Assembly (NCBI GenBank): GCA_023398955.1
Contig: JAEWRL010000186.1
Span: 1-64,000, forward strand
Origin: Pseudomonadota bacterium
GTDB lineage: Bacteria > Myxococcota_A > Polyangia > Polyangiales > Polyangiaceae
Length of the DNA stretch: 64,000 bases
Reading direction: 5' to 3'
Position numbers and translations under genes: made by a program. How positions within the stretch are numbered: position 1 is the first letter of the stretch; every line of letters starts with the position of its first letter. This document shows, in pieces, positions 45,755-54,057 of the stretch. The notes beneath the pieces are model-generated. The model searched no databases. It saw nothing but the letters and a program-made list of their open reading frames with translations, and was not told the DNA's origin.

Positions 45755-45896
45755 CCGCGTGGTGGCCCTTGCCCGCAGAGCCAACGGTGCGGGCCCCGGG
45801 TTCCGCTGGCCTGCCCCTTGGCGGGCTCGGACGGCCGGTGTCTGCCGGGAACGTCGTGCTTTCGCCGCGGCGGTGAAGCGTGTACGTTTGTTCGCG

Positions 45897-46700
45897 ATGC
45901 AGAGCGTGATTGGATCGGGCAGCGCTGTACTGGGTCTCCTCCTGTGCTTGGGGGGGATGGGTGCCGGGTGTGACGAACCCAAAGAGGGGGTCGCTGTCGC
46001 GCCTGCGGCGACCAGTCCCCAGGCCGTCTCGGCAATCCCCGCTCCGGCGGCCTCGCCAGAGCGTGCAGCGGTACGGCCTGCCCCCGCCAAGCAGAAGCTC
46101 GAGGACTGCCCCCAGGGCAACACGGTGGAGCTCGCGGATCCCGAGGTCGAGAAGGCCGTGCGCCTCAAAGCGCAGAAGCCCACGGGCGCCATCACCAAGA
46201 CGGATCTGGCCCGTCTGCGGTCCCTCAACCTCTCGCAAGTCAAGCTCGAGCGCCTCGATCTCTGCCTCTTTCACCCAATGGTCGCTCTGCGGGAGCTCTT
46301 CTTGGGGCCGGGTGAGATCCGAGACTTGTCCCCGATAGCAGGTGCCGTGCACCTGGAGAGCCTGAGGGCGTCGCTGAACCCGATAGAGAGCATCGGATCG
46401 CTCGCCGCGATGAAGAAGATGGACCGGCTAGACCTGGCGCATACGCAGGTATCCGATCTGACGCCGCTCTCGGAGCTCACGTCGCTCACCGAGCTTCTGC
46501 TGGACAGCACCCCCGTTTCCGACATCGGTCCCCTTGCAAGTCTCGAGAAGCTCGAGGTGCTGGTGTTGAAGAATACGAGGGTGAAGGATCTATCGCCGCT
46601 CAAGGGCCTTCGTGCTCTCAAGTCCGTCGACGTCCGCGGCGCCCCTGTCGAGGACACCCTCGTGGTCACCCGCCCCGGGTTACACCTGCAGGAGGACTGA
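45897..46700 (+). CDS. Leucine-rich-repeat lipoprotein
   Basis: 267 residues. The lipobox ends GMGAGC (Cys25). An Ala/Pro-rich stretch precedes the repeats. About six LRR units of the bacterial type follow (for example LDLAHTQVSDLTPLSEL, LLDSTPVSDIGPLASLEKL and LVLKNTRVKDLSPLKGL), a pattern resembling internalin-like 22-residue repeats. Probably outer-membrane or periplasmic; the partner is unknown. The frame starts upstream, but ATG 45897 begins a good signal sequence. It ends 31 bases before a convergent methyltransferase gene. Confidence 0.82.
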   Translation: MQSVIGSGSAVLGLLLCLGGMGAGCDEPKEGVAVAPAATSPQAVSAIPAPAASPERAAVRPAPAKQKLEDCPQGNTVELADPEVEKAVRLKAQKPTGAITKTDLARLRSLNLSQVKLERLDLCLFHPMVALRELFLGPGEIRDLSPIAGAVHLESLRASLNPIESIGSLAAMKKMDRLDLAHTQVSDLTPLSELTSLTELLLDSTPVSDIGPLASLEKLEVLVLKNTRVKDLSPLKGLRALKSVDVRGAPVEDTLVVTRPGLHLQED

Positions 46701-46731
46701 GCGAGCGCGGCTCGGACGACGTCCCAGTCGC

Positions 46732-47841
46732 TCAGGGCAGGGCGCCATCGCTTCGCGACGCCTGTTCCTGGCAGCGTCGATCCGCTTCCACGAGGTACTC
46801 GGGGGCGCGATCGATGCCGATGGATCTTCGCCGAAACGCCGTCGCGACCAGGTTCGTCGTCCCGGTGCCGCAGAACGGATCGAGCACGATCCCGTCGGGC
46901 GGGCAGGTCGCGGCGATCGGAATACGGCACAGGTCGGTGGGGTAGGGGGCGAAATGCTTGGCGCGGCCCTGGCTATCCTCCGGAATGATATCCCACACGT
47001 CGCTCGGTTTGGTCCCCTTGGGATGGTAACGGAGGACGTAAAAACCCCGGCGGCTCAGCTCCTTCGCTCGGCCTGAGCGTGCTTCGACGTCGGAGTGCGT
47101 CACGCGCTGCTGTCCTCGAATCACCAATCGGAAGTCGGCCAGAGCTCCACGACGGACCTGCTGGAGCATGTCGTCGAGGCACGCCAATGCCTCGGACTTC
47201 TCTTGCTGGCTGAGAGCCGTCGATAGCTCGATTTGCCTGCGGTAGCGCACTCCGGTCACGCCCGTCGCCGAGACCACTGCGCCGTTCCGTATGCTCGCTC
47301 GGGCGGGCGCATTGCGGATCGCATCCACGTCGTAATAGAAGCGCCGCGCGTCCTTCACGAAGTGAAAAACGGGCTCATAGACATTCCGCAGCTTGTCGCG
47401 ACTGTTGTCAGGACCGCCCTTCACTTTGTGCCAGATGACGGTGTTGCGCTGCACGAGGCCGAGCTCGTCCGTGAGGCGCAAGGCGACGCGCCACGGTATG
47501 TTGGCCAGACTCTTGCCGCGATAGGCGTCTCCCAGGTTCAACCACAACGACCCGCTGCTCTTCAGAACTCGCTGCACTTCAGCGAGCACCGTCACCAAGG
47601 CGTCGACGTATTGCGCGGGAGTCGGCTCGAGGCCGATGCCTCCGGCGGCGTAGGAGCGCTTGGCCCAGTACGGTGGGCTTGTCAGGCAAACGTCGCAGGA
47701 CCCCTCAGGAAACGAACGCAGCAACTCCAGGGCATCCCCGCACAGGAGGAGAGGGCGACGGTCTCGGACCTCGAGGTAGCGCTCCACCCGCTGCCGCGCC
47801 GCTTTGGGGGCCAGCTTCACGAAACGACAGCTACGCGCCAC
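46732..47841 (-). CDS. Site-specific DNA methyltransferase (amino-MTase, beta-group order)
   Basis: 369 residues. The catalytic motif IV is TSPPYW near residue 54, and the AdoMet motif I is DPFCGTGTTNLVA near residue 328, i.e. catalytic before cofactor motif, with a target-recognition region between. The SPPY form occurs in N4-cytosine and some N6-adenine enzymes, so the methylated base is not certain. No restriction endonuclease is adjacent, so it is an orphan methyltransferase (epigenetic) or a remnant of a restriction system. The apparent start is a GTG. Convergent with the LRR lipoprotein. Confidence 0.85.
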   Translation of the reverse strand: MARSCRFVKLAPKAARQRVERYLEVRDRRPLLLCGDALELLRSFPEGSCDVCLTSPPYWAKRSYAAGGIGLEPTPAQYVDALVTVLAEVQRVLKSSGSLWLNLGDAYRGKSLANIPWRVALRLTDELGLVQRNTVIWHKVKGGPDNSRDKLRNVYEPVFHFVKDARRFYYDVDAIRNAPARASIRNGAVVSATGVTGVRYRRQIELSTALSQQEKSEALACLDDMLQQVRRGALADFRLVIRGQQRVTHSDVEARSGRAKELSRRGFYVLRYHPKGTKPSDVWDIIPEDSQGRAKHFAPYPTDLCRIPIAATCPPDGIVLDPFCGTGTTNLVATAFRRRSIGIDRAPEYLVEADRRCQEQASRSDGALP

Positions 47842-47967
47842 GGGCGCTCGTTAGCCGCAATACCCGGGTCTGTCCAGGGGCCGACTCCGGTCGGCGCGAC
47901 TCTCCCCGGCGGTCGTCGGGCCGCTCTGTTGGGGCGCTGTGCCCCGATGGCTTGACGGCGTCCTGAT

Positions 47968-47982
47968 CTAGACTAAGTCTAA
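47968..47982. promoter_or_regulatory. PerR/Fur-type operator before the regulator gene
   Basis: CTAGACTAAGTCTAA contains the perfect 6-1-6 palindrome TAGACT-A-AGTCTA. It ends four bases before the regulator's ATG (47987). A matching sequence lies before the peroxiredoxin gene at 48457-48471. Autoregulation is inferred. Confidence 0.7.
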
Positions 47983-47986
47983 TTGC

Positions 47987-48403
47987 ATGGCCGAGCCGAT
48001 ACAGCGTCTGCAAGAGTGCGGCATCCAGCCGTCCGCGCAGAGGCTGGCCATCGCGGCCTACGTGCTCGAGACCGATGAGCATCCGAGCGCCGACGACGTG
48101 TGGCGAAAGGTCAAGGGTACACTGCCCATGGTCTCCCGCGCGACGGTCTATAACACACTCAACCTATTCGTGTCCCGCGGCCTCCTGCGCCAGGTCGTGT
48201 TGCGGGGCGGAAGGGTGCTTTTCGACCCGCGGACGGAGCGTCACCATCATCTTGTGGATGAGCGAAACGGCGTCGTCTACGATGTTCCGTGGGAGGCTCT
48301 CGAGGTCCGCAACGCGGAGCGACTCGATGAGTTCGCGGTCACGGACTACGAGGTGGTGCTCCGAGGCACTCGGCGCGGCCGACGGAGCACCAAGAGAAGC
48401 TAG
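47987..48403 (+). CDS. Fur-family (PerR-like) metalloregulator
   Basis: 138 residues. Winged-helix region: PSAQRLAIAAYVLETDEHPSADDVW, SRATVYNTLNLF (recognition helix) and HHHLVDERNGVVYDV (regulatory metal ligands). Cysteine content is almost nil: only one Cys (QECG), so the usual four-Cys structural zinc site is missing, as in some Irr/PerR-like members. The palindrome at 47968-47982 directly precedes it and a near copy precedes the peroxiredoxin downstream, which fits peroxide sensing. The start lies so close to the palindrome that any leader is very short. Sensing iron/peroxide is an inference; haem or manganese is possible. Confidence 0.85.
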   Translation: MAEPIQRLQECGIQPSAQRLAIAAYVLETDEHPSADDVWRKVKGTLPMVSRATVYNTLNLFVSRGLLRQVVLRGGRVLFDPRTERHHHLVDERNGVVYDVPWEALEVRNAERLDEFAVTDYEVVLRGTRRGRRSTKRS

Positions 48404-48456
48404 ACACCGCCTTGGGGCAGACATAGACTTGCCCGACGTTTCTTTGGGTCTCGGCA

Positions 48457-48471
48457 TTAGACGGTATCTAA
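48457..48471. promoter_or_regulatory. PerR/Fur-type operator before the peroxiredoxin gene
   Basis: TTAGACGGTATCTAA is an imperfect palindrome that matches the sequence before the regulator gene (CTAGACTAAGTCTAA) at most positions. It lies 42 bases before the peroxiredoxin ATG, in promoter position. Confidence 0.65.
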
Positions 48472-48513
48472 AGATAAACTGTTTACAACAACCTGAAGAC
48501 AGGAGGAGCACGA

Positions 48514-49248
48514 ATGCCAGCAACGAAAGAAGGCCAGAGGGTCCCGTCCGTAACGTTCAAGACGCGGGTGGACAACGACTGGGTGCCGGTGACGAGCGAC
48601 CAGGTGTTTCGTGGGAAGACAGTGGTAGTCTTCTCGCTTCCTGGTGCCTTCACTCCGACATGTTCATCGACCCACCTGCCGCGCTACAACCAGCTCGCGC
48701 CAGTGTTCAAAGAGAATGGGGTCGACGAGATTGTCTGCGTGTCCGTGAACGACGCCTTCGTGATGAATGCGTGGGCAGACGAGCAACACGCTGCGAGCCT
48801 GCGGTTCATCCCTGACGGCAACGGGGAGTTCACCGAGGGCATGGGGATGCTCGTGGACAAGAGCGACCTCGGCTTCGGAAAGCGCTCGTGGCGGTACTCG
48901 ATGCTCGTCCAAGATGGTGTGGTGCAGAAGATGTTCGTCGAGCCTGACAAGCCGGGCGATCCCTTCGAAGTCTCCGACGCAGACACGATGCTCAGGCACC
49001 TCAATCCGAACGCGAAGGTGCCGCCAGTCATCACCCTCTTCACTCGAGATGGGTGTCCCTTCTGCACCAAGGCAAAGAAGATGCTCTCCGAGCGTGGACT
49101 GACCTACGAAGAGATCAAACTACATCGCGACGTGTCCATTCACGCCATGCACGGGGTCACTGGGCGTCACACCGTGCCTCAGGCCTACGTGGACGGAAAG
49201 CATATCGGGGGTTCGGAAGAGCTCGAGAAGTACGTTTCGAGCATGTAG
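48514..49248 (+). CDS. Peroxiredoxin-glutaredoxin fusion (Prx5/Grx hybrid)
   Basis: Reduces H2O2 and alkyl hydroperoxides with glutathione. 244 residues; GGAGGAG precedes the ATG. The N-terminal Prx5 domain (about 1-165) has the peroxidatic cysteine in PGAFTPTCSSTH. The C-terminal Grx domain (about 170-244) has CPFC in LFTRDGCPFCTKAKKML and the TVPQAYVDGKHIGG glutathione-binding stretch. Such fusions are known in Haemophilus and Vibrio. It is probably controlled by the upstream Fur-like regulator through the 48457 palindrome. Confidence 0.93.
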   Translation: MPATKEGQRVPSVTFKTRVDNDWVPVTSDQVFRGKTVVVFSLPGAFTPTCSSTHLPRYNQLAPVFKENGVDEIVCVSVNDAFVMNAWADEQHAASLRFIPDGNGEFTEGMGMLVDKSDLGFGKRSWRYSMLVQDGVVQKMFVEPDKPGDPFEVSDADTMLRHLNPNAKVPPVITLFTRDGCPFCTKAKKMLSERGLTYEEIKLHRDVSIHAMHGVTGRHTVPQAYVDGKHIGGSEELEKYVSSM

Positions 49249-49261
49249 CAAGCGGCAGAGT

Positions 49262-49292
49262 GGGTTGCCGCTCACCGGATCGGCGGCAACCC
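49262..49292 (+). terminator. Hairpin terminator after the peroxiredoxin gene
   Basis: GGGTTGCCG (49262-49270) pairs with CGGCAACCC (49284-49292), 14 bases after the stop codon. Confidence 0.6.
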
Positions 49293-49462
49293 GCCCAGAA
49301 GTCGACGTGGACGCGCCAGCCCTCCCGCCGTCGCCCGGGTAGTCAAATAGTCACGGCGGGGCGCTTGGGGCGTGGCAGGAGTGCCCCATTGCCGCTAACG
49401 TGGACCGGCTGCGAATGCTCCTGCTCCAGGGAACGTCGCGTCTGCCGTTTTGCTAGGGAGAA

Positions 49463-50962
49463 ATGAAGGCCATGGAAGAGCGTGAAGTCGATGTAGCGGT
49501 ACTTGGGTCTGGTACAGCTGGGCTCGGGGCATACCGGGCAGCCAAAGCAAAGGGATGCTCCGCCATGCTCATCGACGGAGGGCCCTACGGAACCACCTGC
49601 GCGCGGGTTGGCTGCATGCCCAGCAAGTTGCTCCTGGCCGCGGCCGAGGCATGCCATGACATTCACCGTGCCAGTGCGCTCGGGATCCGAGTCGACGGCA
49701 GTGTGGTGATCGACGGCAAGGCCGTGATGGGGCGTGTGCGCCGAGAGCGGGATCGATTCGTCGGTGGGGTCCTGCGCTCCATCGACGAAATCCCGATCGC
49801 GGACAGGCTCGCCGGCTACGGACGCTTCGTCGCTCCTGGCCAACTCGAGGTGTTCCGTCAGCGTGAGAGCCAAGGGGGGGTCATCGCGCGAGTCGCGGCA
49901 CGGTCGGTTGTCATCGCCACGGGGTCCTCGCCTGCGATTCCGGGACCATTCCGCGCGTTTGGTCCACGTCTCATCGTCAATGACGATGTGTTCGAATGGG
50001 AGGACCTGCCCCGCTCCGTTGCCGTGTTTGGGCCGGGGGTCATCGGGTTGGAGCTTGGCCAGGCGCTTCACCGGCTTGGAGTGCGTGTTCGGGTCTTTGG
50101 GATCGGGAATGTCGTCGGCCCTCTCACCGATCCGGATGTCGCCGCGGTCACTCGAAAGGTATTTGGGGAAGAGCTCTACCTCGACGCCGACGCAAAGATA
50201 ACTGAGATGACTGCCGAGGCGGAGGGCGCCGTCATAGGCTTCATCGATCGTGACGGCACGCCGCGGCGTGAGCACTTCGACCACGTACTTGCCGCGACTG
50301 GACGGCGTCCCAACGTCATCGGGATTGGGCTCGAGAATGCGGGCATTCTCTTGGACGAGTGGGGCGTGCCAGTCTTTGATCGGGCGACGATGCAGTGCGG
50401 AGGCTCCAGCGTTTTCATTGCGGGCGACGCCAGCAACGATCGGCCCTTGCTTCACGAGGCGGCCGACGAGGGCAGAATTGCGGGCGCCAACGCGGCGACC
50501 TTCCCTGACATCATCCCTGGCGCACGCCGTGCGCCGCTAGCGGTCGTGTTCAGCGATCCGCAGATAGCGACGATAGGCGAGTCCTACGGGCGGCTAGTCG
50601 CGGCCAGAGGGGAGCCGGGCACCGAATGGATCGTCGGAGAGGTTTCCTTCGAGGACCAGGGGCGATCGAGGGTCATGTTGAAGAACCAAGGGCTCATGCG
50701 CCTCTACGCCGAGTGTCGCACAGGTCGGCTGCTCGGTGGTGAGATGGTGGGGCCGCGTATGGAACATATGGGCCACCTATTGGCCTGGGCCGTCCAGCAG
50801 CAGATGACTGTCGAGGGAATGCTCAGCATGCCCTTTTACCACCCTGTGGTGGAGGAGGGGCTGAGAACAGCGCTTCGGGATGCGGCTGCCAAGCTCAGCG
50901 CGGTGGCCACCAGGGCTGCAGAGCGCGGGATGTGGAGCTCGCCCGCTCCGCTCCCGAGGTAG
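49463..50962 (+). CDS. Dihydrolipoamide-dehydrogenase-like flavoprotein
   Basis: A 499-residue FAD/NAD(P) disulfide oxidoreductase. FAD motif: VLGSGTAGLGAYRAA. The redox-active pair is in TTCARVGCMPSK (Cys-x4-Cys). The NAD(P) motif is FGPGVIGLELGQAL. The second FAD segment is VFIAGDASND. The C-terminal catalytic His-Glu is FYHPVVEEGL. All residues for disulfide exchange are present. True E3 enzymes usually start with a longer N-terminal signature and sit with 2-oxoacid dehydrogenase genes; none is here. The position behind the Prx-Grx fusion suggests a role in thiol or peroxide defence (inference). A ribosome site precedes ATG 49463 (GGGAG); ATG 49472 is possible. Confidence 0.85.
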   Translation: MKAMEEREVDVAVLGSGTAGLGAYRAAKAKGCSAMLIDGGPYGTTCARVGCMPSKLLLAAAEACHDIHRASALGIRVDGSVVIDGKAVMGRVRRERDRFVGGVLRSIDEIPIADRLAGYGRFVAPGQLEVFRQRESQGGVIARVAARSVVIATGSSPAIPGPFRAFGPRLIVNDDVFEWEDLPRSVAVFGPGVIGLELGQALHRLGVRVRVFGIGNVVGPLTDPDVAAVTRKVFGEELYLDADAKITEMTAEAEGAVIGFIDRDGTPRREHFDHVLAATGRRPNVIGIGLENAGILLDEWGVPVFDRATMQCGGSSVFIAGDASNDRPLLHEAADEGRIAGANAATFPDIIPGARRAPLAVVFSDPQIATIGESYGRLVAARGEPGTEWIVGEVSFEDQGRSRVMLKNQGLMRLYAECRTGRLLGGEMVGPRMEHMGHLLAWAVQQQMTVEGMLSMPFYHPVVEEGLRTALRDAAAKLSAVATRAAERGMWSSPAPLPR

Positions 50963-51107
50963 GCCGCAGAGGCACGGCGGGCCCGCTCCAGCCCGCCCGT
51001 TGCGCGACGGCGGCCGCTTTGACTGGCGCTGGCGAGCCGCCCCGCGGACGCGACGTCCGCGTCGAGGAATGGTACTCTCATTGTCGGTCTACGTCAGGAG
51101 CGACAGA

Positions 51108-52445
51108 GTGTCCGAAGAACGCGATAAGGATGGGTCCGAGCCCGTCTACGTCATCGAGGCAATTCCCGTTGCTGGCGCCCACGAGGTGCCGCCGGACGTG
51201 ATCGAGAGGGAGGCTATCCCCACTCCCGACCACCTCCGGATTTGCGCAGAGATAGGTCGCGGCGGTATGGGTCGCGTCCATCCCGCCACCGACCGTAACC
51301 TCCTCAGGCATGTCGCCCTCAAACGCCTCGACAAGCGTTACGCGAAGACAGCGTTTTATCGAGATGGATTCGTTGCCGAGGCGCAGATTACCGGGCAGCT
51401 CGAGCATCCCAACATCATCCCCGTACACGAACTGTCGGTCGACGCGAAGGGCGTCCCCTATTTCACGATGAAGTTGGTCCAGGGCGAGAGTCTCGATGAC
51501 TGGCTCCACGATCCCCGTCACCGCATTGGTACGAGCGAGCGATTGGAAGGCGGGCTCGAGATTTTTATGAAGGTTTGTGATGCGTTGGCGTACGCTCACC
51601 ATCGAGGTGTCATTCACCGCGACATCAAGCCCGCGAACGTGATGGTTGGCGATTTTGGGCAAGTCTACCTGATGGACTGGGGTCTCGCGCGGCTGACGAA
51701 GACGAAGCCCGCGTCTGGTGAGTTCGCGCAGATGGAAGCGCGAGGCGCCGTAGGAACTCCCGAGTACATGGCTCCCGAGCAAGCGCGCGGCGAGCCCAGC
51801 GAGATGGACGAGCGCTCGGACATCTTTGGGCTGGGTGCCGTGCTCTATGAGATCGTGTCGGGGCGGCGCGTCTACGGTCCCGAGCGCGATCAGCAGCGGG
51901 TGCTGGCCAAGGCGCGGGCAGGGGAGATCGTTTCGACGGATCGGGCCTGCATGGGTCTCGGCATAGCGCGCCAGCTGAGGGCCATCGTCGCCAAAGCAGT
52001 GGAGCCTGATCCGACCCGCCGCTACCAGGCCGTGGAGGACCTGAAGCGCGACGTGCAGCAGTTTCTCCGTGGTGGGTTGCACCTGCCGCGTAAGCTCTAC
52101 CCGCCCGGTGCAACAATCATCCAGGAGGGTGACGTCGGTGATACTGCTTACATGATCGTTAGCGGGACCTGTCGTGTGTTCCGTACCATGAGCGACGATC
52201 ATGAGGAGACGCTCGACACGATGGCAGCCGGCGACGTATTCGGTGAAATGGCTTTGCTGCTCGACGAGCCCCGCGCCGCCAGCGTCCAGGCGGTCACTCC
52301 AGTGACTGTTTTGGTTCTCGACAAGCAAATCATGGACGAAGGATTGGGGGTCAACGGCTGGACCGGAGCGTTGGTACGCGCCCTTGCCCAACGGTTCCGC
52401 TCCCTGGAGCTCGCGGTCCGGAGGGCCGGCATAGATCGACGGTAG
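51108..52445 (+). CDS. Ser/Thr protein kinase with C-terminal cyclic-nucleotide-binding domain
   Basis: 445 residues. The start is GTG 51108, chosen for AGGAG with 7-base spacing; an ATG 39 bases upstream has no good site. Kinase domain: GRGGMG (50-55), Lys72 in VALK, HRDIKPAN (170-177), APE (222-224), and DWG at 190-192 in place of DFG. A Crp-like cNMP-binding domain (about 320-430) follows, with YPPGATIIQEGDVGDTAYMI and MAAGDVFGEMALLLDEPRAA, the phosphate-binding cassette. There is no transmembrane helix, so it is cytoplasmic. Kinase activity controlled by cAMP or c-di-GMP is inferred from the domain pairing. Confidence 0.92.
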   Translation: MSEERDKDGSEPVYVIEAIPVAGAHEVPPDVIEREAIPTPDHLRICAEIGRGGMGRVHPATDRNLLRHVALKRLDKRYAKTAFYRDGFVAEAQITGQLEHPNIIPVHELSVDAKGVPYFTMKLVQGESLDDWLHDPRHRIGTSERLEGGLEIFMKVCDALAYAHHRGVIHRDIKPANVMVGDFGQVYLMDWGLARLTKTKPASGEFAQMEARGAVGTPEYMAPEQARGEPSEMDERSDIFGLGAVLYEIVSGRRVYGPERDQQRVLAKARAGEIVSTDRACMGLGIARQLRAIVAKAVEPDPTRRYQAVEDLKRDVQQFLRGGLHLPRKLYPPGATIIQEGDVGDTAYMIVSGTCRVFRTMSDDHEETLDTMAAGDVFGEMALLLDEPRAASVQAVTPVTVLVLDKQIMDEGLGVNGWTGALVRALAQRFRSLELAVRRAGIDRR

Positions 52446-52904
52446 CTGGGCCTGTGGTGACCGGGTGCGGTCCTGAGACCCCTACGTGGAGCCTCGCTTT
52501 GGCGGGTGGCCACGACCTTGCTTCTGGTCGCTGGTCCGTTTTGAGACTCGGAGCGTACCAAATTGGCCCCAACCCGCCCGCTGCGGACTCCTCAAAAAGG
52601 TGTGGTTTCTGTCAATCAAATGCAGTTGCGGCGCGTTACCCGTATCGCGTACTCGCCTCTTGATGGGGGTTTCGTCAGATGGGGCAGCCATTAACGATAA
52701 GCAGAAAGCGCCGCCCAGGGCAGCTATGGTAAGGGCAACGCCCGGGCTTTCCTCCGTCATGGCTGCGGCGACCTCGCGAGTCGCGCCTGTCCGTACGGCT
52801 CCGAGTCTGGCGACCCTTTCAAGGTCTGTCGTCTGGTTTGGGGCTCAAGCGTTCTCCTGGGTGATGGTACCGCGAAGCGGCGCCTCTCGTTCCACCGAGG
52901 CTCT
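52446..52904. other. Intergenic region, nothing recognised
   Basis: A 459-base gap. An open frame on the plus strand (52486-52908) overlaps the next start by four bases, but its residues do not look family-like and no ribosome site precedes it. No RNA or repeat seen. It should hold the promoter of the AraC-type gene. Confidence 0.4.
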
Positions 52905-53921
52905 ATGACTGACAATCAGAACCTGCGGCATGTCGATTGGACATCCATCCTCGGGGCGACCGCCAAATCTCCTGTTTGGGTTTCAGGCGCTACCATGGTT
53001 GGGAGCGTCTCGGTGCTTTCGGCCATCGACGAGCTATCTGCGTATCAGGACCTCGACACCGTGCTGAGGCGTTCCGTCGAAGTGGCGCGGGACAGGTTGG
53101 GGCTGGAGCGTGTGTCCATTTACTTGCGAGACGAGGCCACCCGCACCATGTGCGGCACATGGGGAACCGGCGCTTTTGGGGAGACCACCGATGAGCGCCA
53201 CCTGCGCTATCACTATGGGAGCACCGACACGGAGGCGCAGCATCGCGTCGACGGTGACGTGGGGCGTTGGCTATTGCTTCAGGACGCTCCGCACATTGCT
53301 CACAGCCGGGCGGAGCGGATCGTCCTGGGCAGCGGCTGGGTCATCGTCACCCCAATACGCTCAGAGCGGCGGGACGTCGGAGTCATCTTCAACGACACGG
53401 CATTGAGCAAGTCGCCCGTCGATGAAGCGAAACAGGTTCGGCTCGCCGTCTTCGGCCGGTTGCTGGGGAACGTCGTCGACGCTCGCGCTCGGTCGAAGGA
53501 GCTGCCCGCCATGGTGCCAGCATCCGCCAAACTGAGCCCGCTCGTGAGGCGTGCCGCCCTGACGTTGCGTTCCGAGCCGGGGCTGTCGGGGGCGGAGCTC
53601 GCGGATCGAATCGGTGTCAGCGCCGGACACCTCGCTCGTCGTTTCAAGGCGGAGATGGCCGTGAGTCTCGTCGAGTATCGCAACAGGCTTCGCATCGAGC
53701 GCTTCTTCGAGGTCGTCGACCAGGGGGGCGAGCGGTTGCTCAGCGCAGCGCTCGCAGCCGGATTCGGTAGCTACGCGCAGTTCCATAGGGTGTTTTGTCG
53801 CATGGTAGGCGCGACGCCGAGCGAGTACCTGACCGGCAGGGCAAACCAAGGGCGTGGCGAAGCTGGCTTGCACGAAGTCGCTCGCCCGGAGGGCGAACCG
53901 CTGCGTGCGGCACCTGCGTAA
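52905..53921 (+). CDS. GAF-domain AraC-family transcription regulator
   Basis: 338 residues. The N-terminal part (about 35-190) reads as a GAF-like sensor (LSAIDELSAYQDLDTVLRRS, LERVSIYLRDE, GWVIVTPIRSERRDVGVIF). The C-terminal AraC-type HTH is LSGAELADRIGVSAGHLARRF (first HTH) and LLSAALAAGFGSYAQFHRVF (second HTH) with the signature GATPSEYL. A cytosolic sensor-activator; the ligand is unknown. Next on the same strand is a peptide transporter, about 136 bases away; a regulatory link is possible but untested. Confidence 0.85.
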   Translation: MTDNQNLRHVDWTSILGATAKSPVWVSGATMVGSVSVLSAIDELSAYQDLDTVLRRSVEVARDRLGLERVSIYLRDEATRTMCGTWGTGAFGETTDERHLRYHYGSTDTEAQHRVDGDVGRWLLLQDAPHIAHSRAERIVLGSGWVIVTPIRSERRDVGVIFNDTALSKSPVDEAKQVRLAVFGRLLGNVVDARARSKELPAMVPASAKLSPLVRRAALTLRSEPGLSGAELADRIGVSAGHLARRFKAEMAVSLVEYRNRLRIERFFEVVDQGGERLLSAALAAGFGSYAQFHRVFCRMVGATPSEYLTGRANQGRGEAGLHEVARPEGEPLRAAPA

Positions 53922-54057
53922 GGGGCGATCGGCGGCGCGAGCTTTCGGGGGTCAGCCGTCCAGCGACCGTCCTTGACTGGACGCGCGACCGGGTGCCGGG
54001 AGGCTTGATCCGTCGCCGAGCGTGAGGGGGCGGCGACGTGATGGGTTAAGATGCTCT

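Noticed and set aside
52486..52908. 140-residue plus-strand frame before the AraC-type gene
   Set aside because: No ribosome site, no recognisable motifs, and composition like other shadows.
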